Assembly (NCBI RefSeq): GCF_003950315.1
Contig: NZ_NGJT01000015.1
Coordinates: forward strand, 1-53,962
Direction: 5' to 3'
Source of the DNA: Vagococcus bubulae
GTDB taxonomy: Bacteria > Bacillota > Bacilli > Lactobacillales > Vagococcaceae
Length of the DNA stretch: 53,962 bases
The notes under the pieces are model-generated. The model saw nothing but the letters and a program-made list of their open reading frames with translations. It had not been told where the DNA came from and ran no database searches. Every line of letters starts with the position of its first letter. Within the stretch, counting starts at the first letter, position 1. Shown here piece by piece: positions 26,917 through 35,369 of the stretch. The translations under genes were made by a program, and so were the position numbers.

Positions 26917-28157
26917 TAGAACGCGTTGTAACCGTGGGGGTTGAAACCCAAGAAAATTTTTATTATTTTGACGAATCAATGAAGGAATTAGAAAATCTAA
27001 CACAGACGGCACAAGGTGAAGTTGTTGGGACAATGACACAAAAAAGACCAACGATTGATCGCCGGACGATTATTGGAAAAGGAAAATTAGTCGAACTTGA
27101 AGCACTTGTTGCGTCAACGGATGCGGACATGGTGATTTTTAACCATGAGTTAACAGCCAGACAAACGTCTGTTATCGAAGAGATGGTGAAAGTAAAAGTG
27201 ATTGACCGCGTGCAATTAATTTTAGATATTTTTGCTTTAAGAGCAAAATCAAAAGAAGGCCAGCTGCAAGTTGAACTCGCTCAGTTGTCATATCTTTTAC
27301 CAAGATTAAGTGGACAAGGAGCAAGTATGTCACGTCTTGGTGGTGGGATTGGAACGCGTGGACCAGGGGAGACAAAACTTGAAACAGATCGCCGTCATAT
27401 CAGATTTAAGATGACACAGATTAAACAAGAGTTAAAAGAAATTGAAAAACATCGCGAAAGAAGTCGTAAAAAACGTCAAGAATCTGACACGATGCAAGTG
27501 GGCTTGATTGGTTACACCAATGCCGGAAAATCAACCATTATGAATTTGTTGACGAAAGCAAATACGTATTCAGAAGATCAATTATTTGCGACACTGGATC
27601 CGTTGACGAAAAAATGGGAATTGCCAACAGGAACACAGGTGACATTGACTGATACAGTTGGGTTTATTCAAGATTTGCCAACACAATTAATTGAAGCCTT
27701 TCAATCAACTCTTGAAGAAAGTAAAGCCATGGACTTTTTACTTCATGTAGTCGATGTGACGTCAACTAATCGTGACCAGCAAGAAAAAACCGTGATCAAA
27801 TTGTTGCATGAGTTGGATATGGATCATATCCCAGTACTGACTGTATACAATAAAGCGGATTTATTGGAAACAGAATTTGTGCCAACACTTTTTCCAAATT
27901 GCTTAGTGTCAGCTAAACGAATAGAAGATAAAGAGAAATTAACAGCAGATATTATGACATTTTTAAAAGAAAACTTAACCAAGTATCATTTGTTTTATTC
28001 ACCAGCAGAAATGAAAGATTTTAATCAATTAAAAGATGCGACGTTATTGGAAAGTTATGAATATGATGAGTCATTGAATGAGTATGAGTTAATAGGGTAT
28101 GCAAAAAATGTTGATCGATGGAAAAAAGGGGTTAGTGAAGATGAGTTGGAATGGTAA
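26913..28157 (+). CDS. hflX: GTPase HflX (ribosome rescue/dissociation)
   Basis: A 414-residue GTPase that binds the 50S subunit and splits stalled ribosomes. The N-terminal HflX domain ends in GGGIGTRGPGETKLE, a coiled coil follows (about 160-190), and then the G domain: GYTNAGKS (200-207), DTVG (247-250) and NKAD. ATGA overlap with miaA. The next gene begins inside its last 17 bases. Confidence 0.97.
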   Translation: MIERVVTVGVETQENFYYFDESMKELENLTQTAQGEVVGTMTQKRPTIDRRTIIGKGKLVELEALVASTDADMVIFNHELTARQTSVIEEMVKVKVIDRVQLILDIFALRAKSKEGQLQVELAQLSYLLPRLSGQGASMSRLGGGIGTRGPGETKLETDRRHIRFKMTQIKQELKEIEKHRERSRKKRQESDTMQVGLIGYTNAGKSTIMNLLTKANTYSEDQLFATLDPLTKKWELPTGTQVTLTDTVGFIQDLPTQLIEAFQSTLEESKAMDFLLHVVDVTSTNRDQQEKTVIKLLHELDMDHIPVLTVYNKADLLETEFVPTLFPNCLVSAKRIEDKEKLTADIMTFLKENLTKYHLFYSPAEMKDFNQLKDATLLESYEYDESLNEYELIGYAKNVDRWKKGVSEDELEW

Positions 28158-29391
28158 GTTTCATCCAGAATTAATAGAAAAAATTAAACAAGTGGACAAA
28201 GATATTGCAGAAGAACGTCAAAAGATGCAAGACGTAGCATTGTCTAATCAAGCAAAAGTTTTAGAAGCATTTAGAGAACATCATGTATCGGAAAGTCATT
28301 TTGCTCCATCAACTGGGTATGGCTATGATGACATTGGAAGAGATGCATTAGAAGCGGTTTATGCGTCAGTGTTTCACGCTGAAAAAGCATTAGTTAGACC
28401 ACATATTGTCTCAGGAACGCATGCGATTTCAACAACTCTATTTGGCTTGCTTCGTCCGAATGATGAATTAATTTATATCACAGGCACACCTTATGACACA
28501 TTACTTGAGGTGATAGGAGTAGCTGGAGATGGTATTGGGTCATTAAAAGAATACAATATTGATTATAAAGAAGTGGCATTAAAAGAAAATGGCTTGGTTG
28601 ACTTTGAAAAAATAAAAGAAGCTATTTCTGATAAAACAAAAGTCATTGCGATTCAACGTTCAAGAGGATATGATTCTCGCCCTTCATTTACAGTGCAACA
28701 AATTGGTGAGATGATTCGATTTGTTAAAGCAATCGATGAAAATTTAGTGGTATTTGTTGATAATTGTTATGGCGAATTTGCTGAAGAAATCGAACCAACT
28801 GATGTTGGAGCGGATATTATGGCAGGCTCTTTAATTAAAAATCCTGGTGGTGGTATTGCCAAAACGGGTGGTTACATTGTCGGAAAAGAAGCTTTAGTTG
28901 ATAAGGTATCGTATCGTTTAACCACTCCTGGTGTTGGTGGTGAAGGTGGCGCGATGATTTATAGTACACATGAGATGTTACAAGGATTTTTCTTAGCACC
29001 ACATGCCGTGAGCCAAGCCATTCAAGGGGCGATTTTTACGGCACGCTTATTAGAAAAGTTTGGTGTGGAGTCAACACCAAAATGGAATGACAAACGCACG
29101 GATTTGATTCAAATGATTGAATTAAATGACAAAGAAAAAATGATTGCGTTTTGTCAGTCAGTTCAAAAATTTTCACCAATTGACGCGCATGTCTTGCCAA
29201 TCCCTTCGTATATGCCGGGATATGAGGATGATGTGATTATGGCTGCTGGAACATTTGTACAAGGTGGTAGTTTGGAATTAACAGCTGATGGGCCAATAAG
29301 AGAACCATACCAATTATATGTTCAAGGTGGATTAACTTATGAACATGTTAAAATTGCAGTCTGTGAAGCAGTGAATAGTATCTATTTCTAA
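28141..29391 (+). CDS. PLP-dependent methionine gamma-lyase family protein (YnbB-like)
   Basis: A 416-residue fold-type I PLP enzyme. The Schiff-base lysine is Lys233 in GSLIKNPGGG, Asp207 in VFVDNCYGEF pairs with the cofactor nitrogen, and STGYGYDDIGRD marks the YnbB/aluminium-resistance group. Its true reaction is poorly defined. The ATG at 28141 lies inside hflX after AGGGGTT; a longer frame from 28099 is rejected. hflX-ynbB-glnR-glnA order is as in Bacillus. Confidence 0.88.
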   Translation: MSWNGKFHPELIEKIKQVDKDIAEERQKMQDVALSNQAKVLEAFREHHVSESHFAPSTGYGYDDIGRDALEAVYASVFHAEKALVRPHIVSGTHAISTTLFGLLRPNDELIYITGTPYDTLLEVIGVAGDGIGSLKEYNIDYKEVALKENGLVDFEKIKEAISDKTKVIAIQRSRGYDSRPSFTVQQIGEMIRFVKAIDENLVVFVDNCYGEFAEEIEPTDVGADIMAGSLIKNPGGGIAKTGGYIVGKEALVDKVSYRLTTPGVGGEGGAMIYSTHEMLQGFFLAPHAVSQAIQGAIFTARLLEKFGVESTPKWNDKRTDLIQMIELNDKEKMIAFCQSVQKFSPIDAHVLPIPSYMPGYEDDVIMAAGTFVQGGSLELTADGPIREPYQLYVQGGLTYEHVKIAVCEAVNSIYF

Positions 29392-29400
29392 AGTTTTTAA

Positions 29401-29458
29401 AAAGTTAGTTAATTGTGTGAGATAATCTCACATGATTAATTGACTTTCTTTTTTTTTA
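29401..29458 (+). terminator. Terminator after the hflX-ynbB operon, containing a GlnR box
   Basis: A 19-bp stem (29403-29421 with 29427-29445) closes a 5-base loop. The four non-Watson-Crick positions are all G-U in RNA. A long T-run follows (29447-29458). The inner part is the GlnR operator. Confidence 0.8.
29416..29432. promoter_or_regulatory. GlnR/TnrA box upstream of glnRA
   Basis: TGTGAGATAATCTCACA matches the TGTNA-N7-TNACA consensus at every fixed base and is a perfect palindrome. It lies just upstream of the glnR -35, so it fits nitrogen-dependent autorepression. Confidence 0.85.
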
Positions 29459-29468
29459 TTGTTATCCT
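29440..29468 (+). promoter_or_regulatory. Promoter of glnRA
   Basis: -35 TTGACT (29440-29445), 17-bp spacer, -10 TATCCT (29463-29468), eight bases downstream of the GlnR box. Confidence 0.55.
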
Positions 29469-29499
29469 GTTTTTAACCTTTTATGAAAGGAGAAGAAAA

Positions 29500-29832
29500 A
29501 TGAATAAAAGAGAATTAAAACGTAGTAAATCAGTCTTTCCTATTGGGTCAGTGATGTTACTAACAGAACTCACCGCAAGACAAATTCGTTACTATGAAGA
29601 ACAGCAATTAATTCATCCTGAAAGAAATGAAGGAAACAATCGATTATTTTCTCTCAATGATATTGATCTTCTACTGGACATAAAAGACATGTTAGACGAT
29701 GGGTATACCATTAAAGACATTAAAGCATCTTTTGATAAGGAAAAAAGAAAACAGGAAAAATTATCAGAAGAAAAAATCCGGATTGCTTTATACAATGATT
29801 TAATGAAAGAAAGTCGCTTTAACAGATACTAG
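29500..29832 (+). CDS. glnR: Nitrogen regulator GlnR, MerR family
   Basis: A 110-residue MerR-type repressor of nitrogen genes. The winged helix begins FPIGSVMLLTELTARQIRYYE (about 13-33, cited as a span) and continues with RLFSLNDIDLLL. The C-terminal tail ending KESRFNRY resembles the glutamine-synthetase-sensing tail of GlnR. ATG at 29500 follows AAAGGAGA; a frame from 29440 begins in the terminator and is rejected. Operon with glnA, 33 bases downstream. Confidence 0.96.
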   Translation: MNKRELKRSKSVFPIGSVMLLTELTARQIRYYEEQQLIHPERNEGNNRLFSLNDIDLLLDIKDMLDDGYTIKDIKASFDKEKRKQEKLSEEKIRIALYNDLMKESRFNRY

Positions 29833-29865
29833 GTGTTAAAACTTTAATTAAAAGGGTGGAAAACA

Positions 29866-31203
29866 ATGGCAAATTATTCAACAAAAGAAGAAATCAAAGC
29901 AGTTGTAAAAAAAGAAAATGTTCGATTCTTAAGACTAATGTTCACTGATATTTTAGGTAGAATTAAAAACGTAGAAGTTCCAATTAGCCAATTAGATAAA
30001 GTTTTAGACAACAAAATGATGTTTGATGGTTCTTCAATTGAAGGATTTGTGCGTATCGAAGAAAGTGACATGTATTTATATCCTGACCTTGGAACATGGA
30101 TGATTTTTCCATGGGAAAGCGAAAAAGGAAAAGTGGCTCGTTTGATTTGTGATGTTTATGGAACAGACGGCAAACCTTTTGCTGGAGACCCTCGTAGTAA
30201 CTTAAAACGAATTATGAATGAAATGAAAGAATTAGGTTTTACAGGATTTAATATTGGACCTGAACCTGAATTTTTCTTATTTAAATTAGATGAAAATGGT
30301 AACCCAACGAAAAAATTAAATGATCAAGGTGGTTATTTTGACTTTGCACCAGTTGATTTAGGTGAAAATTGTCGCCGTGATATTGTATTAGAATTAGAAA
30401 GTTTAGGTTTTGAAGTTGAAGCGTCTCACCATGAATGTGGTCCAGGACAACATGAGATTGATTTTAAATATGCTGATGCGATTGAAGCATGTGATAACAT
30501 CCAAACATTTGAATTAGTGGTTCGTACGATTGCTAGAAAACATGGTTTACATGCAACGTTTATGCCAAAACCGTTACATGGTATTGCTGGTAGCGGAATG
30601 CATATCAATATGTCGTTATTTAACGAACAAGGCAATGCGTTCTTTGATGAAAATGGAGACGATCAGTTAAGTGAGACAGCTTATTATTTCTTAGGTGGAT
30701 TGTTAGAACATGCGAGAGGATATACAGCTGTATGTAACCCAATTGTTAACTCATACAAACGTCTAGTACCTGGTTATGAAGCGCCAGTTTATGTGGCTTG
30801 GAGTGGCAAAAACCGTTCGCCATTAGTACGTGTCCCAAGTTCTCGTGGTTTATCAACTCGATTAGAATTACGTTCAGTTGATCCAACAGCTAATCCATAT
30901 TTAGCAATGGCTGTATTATTACAAGCTGGATTAGATGGGATTAAACGTAAAATTACGCCACCTAAAGCTGTGGATCGCAATATTTACGTGATGACTGAAG
31001 AAGAACGTGAGGAAGCACATATCACTGATTTACCATCAACTTTACATAATGCTGTTAAGGCAATGAAAGATGATGAAATGGTCAAAGAAGCATTAGGAAA
31101 TCATATTTTCAATAACTTTATTGAAGCAAAACGTATGGAGTGGGATGCTTATCGCCAGTCAGTTTCTGAATGGGAACGCGAGCAATATTTAGAAATGTAT
31201 TAA
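29866..31203 (+). CDS. glnA: Glutamine synthetase, type I-alpha
   Basis: A 445-residue cytoplasmic enzyme joining ammonia to glutamate with [12 protein letters not shown] and AGSGMHIN are metal and substrate motifs, and [12 protein letters not shown] lies early. The length and lack of the adenylylation-site region mark the GSI-alpha class, which is controlled by feedback inhibition and GlnR binding. AAGGGTGG precedes the ATG. A decayed copy of its last 95 bases lies 1.3 kb downstream. Confidence 0.98.
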   Translation: MANYSTKEEIKAVVKKENVRFLRLMFTDILGRIKNVEVPISQLDKVLDNKMMFDGSSIEGFVRIEESDMYLYPDLGTWMIFPWESEKGKVARLICDVYGTDGKPFAGDPRSNLKRIMNEMKELGFTGFNIGPEPEFFLFKLDENGNPTKKLNDQGGYFDFAPVDLGENCRRDIVLELESLGFEVEASHHECGPGQHEIDFKYADAIEACDNIQTFELVVRTIARKHGLHATFMPKPLHGIAGSGMHINMSLFNEQGNAFFDENGDDQLSETAYYFLGGLLEHARGYTAVCNPIVNSYKRLVPGYEAPVYVAWSGKNRSPLVRVPSSRGLSTRLELRSVDPTANPYLAMAVLLQAGLDGIKRKITPPKAVDRNIYVMTEEEREEAHITDLPSTLHNAVKAMKDDEMVKEALGNHIFNNFIEAKRMEWDAYRQSVSEWEREQYLEMY

Positions 31204-31212
31204 AAATTAAAA

Positions 31213-31341
31213 GAGGCTGACCCAAAAGTAATTTTGGAAATAAAATCACTTAACTAACAAAATAGAAATCCCATGAAATCAACGTTGTAATTAACGGATT
31301 TCATGGGATTTTTTCTATTTTAAGACTTTTTAGTCAGCCTC
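31213..31341 (+). repeat. 129-bp intergenic inverted-repeat element, copy B
   Basis: Outer arms GAGGCTGACCCAAAAGT (31213-31229) and ACTTTTTAGTCAGCCTC (31325-31341); inner arms AATCCCATGAAATC (31267-31280) and GATTTCATGGGATT (31297-31310). It matches copy A (1750-1878) in reverse orientation along its full length. Again it sits between convergent genes (glnA and ybjQ) and may terminate both. Confidence 0.85.
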
Positions 31342-31371
31342 TTTTTGTATTTCTGTTTATGGTGGAAAATG

Positions 31372-31683
31372 TTATACAAATTTAACGGCTGTGCCATATG
31401 CAGCGACAGACTGCATATCAGTCCCAATAGAACCTGAATCAAAACGCATCATCACTATCGCATCAGCACCCATTTTTTCAGCGTTTTCTTTTAATCGTTG
31501 AATAGCTAATTCACGAGATTCCTCTTGCATTTCAGTATAGGCTTTGATTTCTCCGCCGACAAGATTTTTAAAACTTGCCCCAATATCACGGACAACGTTT
31601 TTTGAATTAGTTGTTAAACCAAATACTTCGCCAATAATTTCATATGTTTTTCCAGGTATGTTTTCTGTTGTTGTAATAAGCAT
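31372..31683 (-). CDS. YbjQ/UPF0145 family protein
   Basis: A 103-residue protein of the YbjQ family: [12 protein letters not shown] at the start, [19 protein letters not shown] in the middle and [12 protein letters not shown] near the end. The family forms pentamer-like rings and has been called a putative heavy-metal-binding domain, but its role is not settled. AAAGGAGA precedes the ATG. Monocistronic and convergent with glnA. Confidence 0.9.
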   Translation of the reverse strand: MLITTTENIPGKTYEIIGEVFGLTTNSKNVVRDIGASFKNLVGGEIKAYTEMQEESRELAIQRLKENAEKMGADAIVMMRFDSGSIGTDMQSVAAYGTAVKFV

Positions 31684-31802
31684 ATAATTAGTCTCCTTTG
31701 ATTGTATGGTCTCTACATTGTCTATTTTATAATTAAATTCACGTTGATATATCCAACTAAGGTTGTATTTTTATGATTAAATTCGTTAGATGAAATAGTG
31801 AA

Positions 31803-31811
31803 TGATATAAT
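31803..31811 (+). promoter_or_regulatory. Extended -10 promoter of the GNAT gene
   Basis: TGATATAAT with TATAAT at 31806-31811, 47 bp upstream of the start. The surrounding ~80 bp recur in diverged form at 32602-32685. Confidence 0.5.
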
Positions 31812-31857
31812 TTAAAAAAGTATCTTTAGTCAAGATAAAGAAAGTTGGTGAACTAGA

Positions 31858-32424
31858 ATGAATGATTTGATCTTGTTGTTAGCCTCACACCCTGTTTTGG
31901 AAACAGATAGATTATTGTTGCGTCCTATTAGACTATCAGATGCACCCGATATGTTTGAATTTGCCTCTGATATTGAAACAACAAAATTTGTTTTTAAAGC
32001 GTATAAAAGTTTAGCAGAAACTCAATCTATCATAGCTAGTCAATTTTTAGCCCATCCAATTGGGAAATATGGAATTGAGTTGAAAGAGAATCATAAAATG
32101 ATTGGTATGATAAGTTATAACAGGATTAACGAAGCCACACGAACAGCAGAAGTTGGGTATACATTAAATAAAAATTATCGGGGTAGAGGCATTATGCCTG
32201 AAGCGCTTAACCAGTTAGTAGAAACGGGTTTTGAGTTATTCAAGTTTAATAGCTTACTGGCTGTTTATGATGAATTAAATAGTGCATCCAGTAAGGTCAT
32301 TGAAAAATGTGGCTTTAAGTATTTGTATACTGATCCTTACTCTAGATTTGACTTTTATGATGAAGATAGACTAGTGACAGATGTGTTTTATCGATTAACA
32401 AAAGAAGATTATACTACAAAATAA
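31858..32424 (+). CDS. GNAT acetyltransferase, RimJ/RimL type
   Basis: A 188-residue GNAT protein. ETDRLLLRPIRLSDAPDMFE is the usual RimJ/RimL opening, and the acetyl-CoA loop is YRGRGIMPEAL. The late NSASSKVIEKCGFK is also typical. RimJ/RimL members acetylate ribosomal protein N-termini, but many relatives act on other amines, so the substrate is open. AAAGTTGGTG precedes the ATG. First gene of the accessory stretch. Confidence 0.88.
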   Translation: MNDLILLLASHPVLETDRLLLRPIRLSDAPDMFEFASDIETTKFVFKAYKSLAETQSIIASQFLAHPIGKYGIELKENHKMIGMISYNRINEATRTAEVGYTLNKNYRGRGIMPEALNQLVETGFELFKFNSLLAVYDELNSASSKVIEKCGFKYLYTDPYSRFDFYDEDRLVTDVFYRLTKEDYTTK

Positions 32425-32460
32425 TTCATTTGTTTTTCAACTCGCCATTCTAACCCACAG

Positions 32461-32477
32461 TTCACTTGTTTTTACCA
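32461..32477. repeat. Left copy of a 17-bp direct repeat bracketing the accessory genes
   Basis: TTCACTTGTTTTTACCA is identical to 36475-36491. It directly adjoins an 11-bp inverted repeat (AATGAAGTTAT at 32477-32487, ATAACTTCATT at 32495-32505). Confidence 0.6.
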
Positions 32478-32494
32478 ATGAAGTTATATCTTCC

Positions 32495-32586
32495 ATAACT
32501 TCATTGAAGCAAAACATGTGTAGTGGTATATATATATCGTCAATTAGTTTCTGAATGGGAACGCAATCAATAAAATGTACTAAAAA
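32495..32586 (+). pseudogene. Decayed duplicate of the 3' end of glnA
   Basis: It aligns with glnA 31112-31206. A 19-base block AGTTTCTGAATGGGAACGC (32545-32563) is identical to 31161-31179, and TTGAAGCAAAAC is also shared. Several stops and a small deletion mean it cannot be expressed as a protein. Confidence 0.85.
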
Positions 32587-32601
32587 AAGAAAAACTTGTA
32601 G

Positions 32602-32685
32602 CCAATATGGTTGTAATTTTTTTGCTTTGATTTAATTCGTCGAGTGAATAGTTGAATGATATAATTAAAAAGGTGTATTTTTTGT
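32602..32685 (+). repeat. Diverged copy of the GNAT promoter region
   Basis: It resembles 31752-31827, sharing GGTTGTA, TTAATTCGT and GTTGAATGATATAATTAAAAA-like blocks including an extended -10 TGATATAAT (32657-32665). It follows the glnA-tail copy directly, so both came from one duplication. 32425-32843 holds no other gene I can support. Confidence 0.65.
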
Positions 32686-32843
32686 ATGACTTTTAAGTAG
32701 AGTATTTGTCAGATAAATTATAAAGACGGAATTGTCATATGTGCAGATAAAGGAGTTAAAAAATAAAGAATTCTGAATATATTTATTCTAAAAACTTTGA
32801 GTAGGTGTGCAAGAACTATAATTTTAAAAGGAGGATTTAAACG

Positions 32844-33437
32844 ATGTTTTTTAGAAAAAAGATAATAGATAATATAAAAAATGGTAAAGATATTGATTAT
32901 TCTAAATTAATAGACATTACAAGAATATTAACAGAAAATGATGATGAAGCAGTCACTAGTATAGAATTACTTGTTAATCATCCTGAACAATTTGACTATA
33001 AGTATGATGAATGGTTAGAAGAAATGGACTTTTCAACTATTCGACATCCGGATTTAATAACAGTATATTGGTTAACAGGACAGAATACTTTATTTGATTT
33101 TGGTGCTTATATAGATTGGAAAGGGGAAACCGAAGACATAATTTATTGGTTGAGTAAAAGTATTCAACAAAAAAACTATCATTTGAATCTTTCAGAGATT
33201 ATGATTTCGGATAATGATTTCACTGATGAAGTGTTATATAAAATTAATAAATATCTCAAAGAAAAACACTTTACTTTAATAAACTGGAATACAGATAGTG
33301 ATTGTTATCATCTTTTTATTGTTAACGATAAAGATATTTCGAAATTAAAAAAATCAGGTAACTCTATAGGAGTGAGATTTCATAGTTTTAAAAAAGAAAT
33401 TGATGATAGTGGTAGGAAAATAATTGTAGAAAAGTGA
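32844..33437 (+). CDS. Hypothetical protein, DUF6630-like
   Basis: A 197-residue soluble, acidic protein without signal or membrane segment. The middle stretch DFGAYIDWKGETEDIIYWL resembles what I recall of DUF6630 proteins, but the match is from memory and tentative. Relatives often occur singly among small accessory genes. AAAGGAGG precedes the ATG. It is AT-rich compared with core neighbours. No function is assigned. Confidence 0.65.
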   Translation: MFFRKKIIDNIKNGKDIDYSKLIDITRILTENDDEAVTSIELLVNHPEQFDYKYDEWLEEMDFSTIRHPDLITVYWLTGQNTLFDFGAYIDWKGETEDIIYWLSKSIQQKNYHLNLSEIMISDNDFTDEVLYKINKYLKEKHFTLINWNTDSDCYHLFIVNDKDISKLKKSGNSIGVRFHSFKKEIDDSGRKIIVEK

Positions 33438-33705
33438 TAATAAGAGTAAGTAAGGGGATAAAAAATTTTGGTAAATAGAGTTAAATTTGGATTATGTTTC
33501 AATTATTAGTGATGAATAAAGAAGATATAAATACAATTAAAAGTGAGGTTATTATATGGGAGCATGGGGAAATGATGAGGAAATATGTTTACAAATTAGA
33601 AGAGAAATACAATCATTAAAAAAGGATGATTTTAAGTGATGCATAAATTGACTATAAATAATGTAAAGAATTTTATACGTATGTTTATTTAAAACTGTAT
33701 AATTA
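33438..33705. other. AT-rich gap with one short fragment
   Basis: Apart from the 27-codon fragment at 33556 there is no credible gene. TATAAT occurs at 33696-33701 just before the next gene's leader and could be a -10 (TGTATAATTAATGG context). Confidence 0.5.
33556..33639 (+). pseudogene. Short DUF4259-like fragment
   Basis: A 27-codon frame, MGAWGNDEEICLQIRREIQS and seven more residues, with AAAAGTGAGG upstream. DUF4259 proteins start MGAWG followed by an FEND-type motif. Here only the opening is kept and the rest is missing, so it looks like a remnant. It could also be a genuine tiny peptide. Confidence 0.4.
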
Positions 33706-33735
33706 ATGGATTACTTACAAAAGGAGAATAGAATT

Positions 33736-34569
33736 ATGAAAGAATTAGAAAAAATACTTTATAACTACCTACCAGATGAAGATGTGAAACAAATTTTGAA
33801 AAGTAAGCGTCAGTTTATTTCACTTGATTTAGTGGATGAGCCGACAAATCTTTATAGCAGCAAAGTTGGGGGATACGGGTATTTACCTAAATCCTTTCCA
33901 TATCCTACTAATAAGAATAATCAACCACTTTCTTTGTTGGCACAGTTGAATTTTGATGAATTACCTAAATTAGAATCGTTCCCAAAAACAGGGATACTAG
34001 CTTTTTATGTCGATTATATTGATGCAAACAGTTATATTGGATTAAATTTTGATAATGTAACGGAGCAGTCGGGATATAAAGTATTGTATTTTTCAAAAAT
34101 AGATGAGGAACATCATACAGTAGAAGAACAAAAAAAATTATTCATTTCATACTTTGATAAATTCATTTGGCAAGTTGTTTTTGAAGAAAGAAAACTGAGA
34201 GGTTTTTTATCAGAGACAATTCCCATTTTAGATATTGTTGAGTTTGAACAATTCATGGGTGAGTCCTATTATGACTTTATTGAAGGTCGATTTCTTGATG
34301 AAGATAAACAAGATGAGTTTGAAGAATTAATTTTTGAAAATAATATAGAAAATACATGCATCGGTGGGTATCCATTCTTTACACAATCAGACCCAAGAGG
34401 ATATGATCAAAAGTTACAAGAAGAGTACAACACCTTATTATTTCAGTTAAATTCTTATAATGATATCGTTATGTGGGGAGATACAGGAGTTGGTAATTTC
34501 TTTATTAATGATGAAAAATTGAAAAATAAAGATTTTTCTGATGTGTTATATAATTGGGATTGTTATTAA
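33736..34569 (+). CDS. YwqG family protein (DUF1963)
   Basis: A 277-residue protein. SKVGGYGYLPKSFPYPTNKN and PLSLLAQLNFDELP are the DUF1963 opening, and the C-terminus GDTGVGNFFINDEKLKNKDF is typical. YwqG in Bacillus lies near a polymorphic-toxin locus, and the family is thought to include immunity-type or binding proteins, but no activity is known. AAAAGGAGA precedes the ATG at 33736; the frame from 33706 is not favoured. First of several tightly spaced genes of the island. Confidence 0.87.
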   Translation: MKELEKILYNYLPDEDVKQILKSKRQFISLDLVDEPTNLYSSKVGGYGYLPKSFPYPTNKNNQPLSLLAQLNFDELPKLESFPKTGILAFYVDYIDANSYIGLNFDNVTEQSGYKVLYFSKIDEEHHTVEEQKKLFISYFDKFIWQVVFEERKLRGFLSETIPILDIVEFEQFMGESYYDFIEGRFLDEDKQDEFEELIFENNIENTCIGGYPFFTQSDPRGYDQKLQEEYNTLLFQLNSYNDIVMWGDTGVGNFFINDEKLKNKDFSDVLYNWDCY

Positions 34570-34595
34570 GATTAGAAACAAAGGAGGAATTATAG

Positions 34596-35350
34596 GTGTT
34601 TAAATTTTTTAAAGAAATGAAAGAAGCTGTTCAAGAAGGCGTGGAAGAAGCTAAGGAAGAATTAAAAGAAGAACAGGAACAAGAGAAACTTAAATCTGTA
34701 GATATGTTAGTAGAATTATCTGAAATACCACAGGAAGAAAGATTTGGAACCTCTTTAGCAGCCCCTTTTAGAACAACAGCTTTTATGGATTGGTTCACTT
34801 TGTTTAAAAGTCAAAGAGAATCGAAACAAGAAGATGTGGTACCTGTTCATTTATATAAATATGGTAATTTAGAGGAGCTTGATAAAGACTATGTTAGAAA
34901 TCTAAAAGCACAACAAGAACAAAGTTTTGATATTGAGAATGAAGCAGATGTGTTGTCAATCGTCCAAAATTTTTATTAGGTATTGGTATTTCATTAAATT
35001 CTTTAGAGAATATAGAGCCTAAGTATCAACCGGAAGAATTGATATGTTTTAGAGAAGGTGAATTATTACCAGCATGGTCACTTAGTGCAGCAGCTTCAAC
35101 TTTAGTGTCAGGAGTTGAACTCAATGGAGCGTCAAAGGAATATTCTTTAAAGATATTCTCAGAGTTATTGCCTTATGTTCAAAAAAAGTATTCAAATTGG
35201 AATGAATTTGGAAATGATTATATACGAGAAGATGGATTAGTTAATGGTGGAAAGAAAGCTGTTAAACAAACAAGTCATACGATTTATAATTTAACATTTA
35301 AATTTGGTAGTCTATGGGTTCAATTTCCATTAGAAAATTACCAACTATAA
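34596..35350 (+). pseudogene. DUF1266-like protein, split by a frameshift at about 34970
   Basis: Frame 1 (34596-34979, 127 codons) opens with an acidic coiled coil, then VDMLVELSEIPQEERFG, and stops at TAG 34977. The -1 frame is open across the stop and continues FLLGIGISLNSLEN to WSLSAAASTLVSG, YSNWNEFGNDYIREDG and the stop at 35350. The second part carries the DUF1266 pattern (W-L-A, then SWxEFxxxY). One base lost from a five-T run, or programmed -1 slipping at A-AAT-TTT (34967-34973), would explain it. Joined length would be about 251 residues. GTG start with AAAGGAGG upstream. Confidence 0.65.
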
Positions 35351-35369
35351 ATACAAGGAGACAAAATAA

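Noticed and set aside
35039-35350. ATG at 35039 as the start of a separate 103-residue gene
   Set aside because: No ribosome site lies before it, and the frame is open upstream through the stop of the preceding frame with a continuous domain pattern, so a split DUF1266 gene is preferred.
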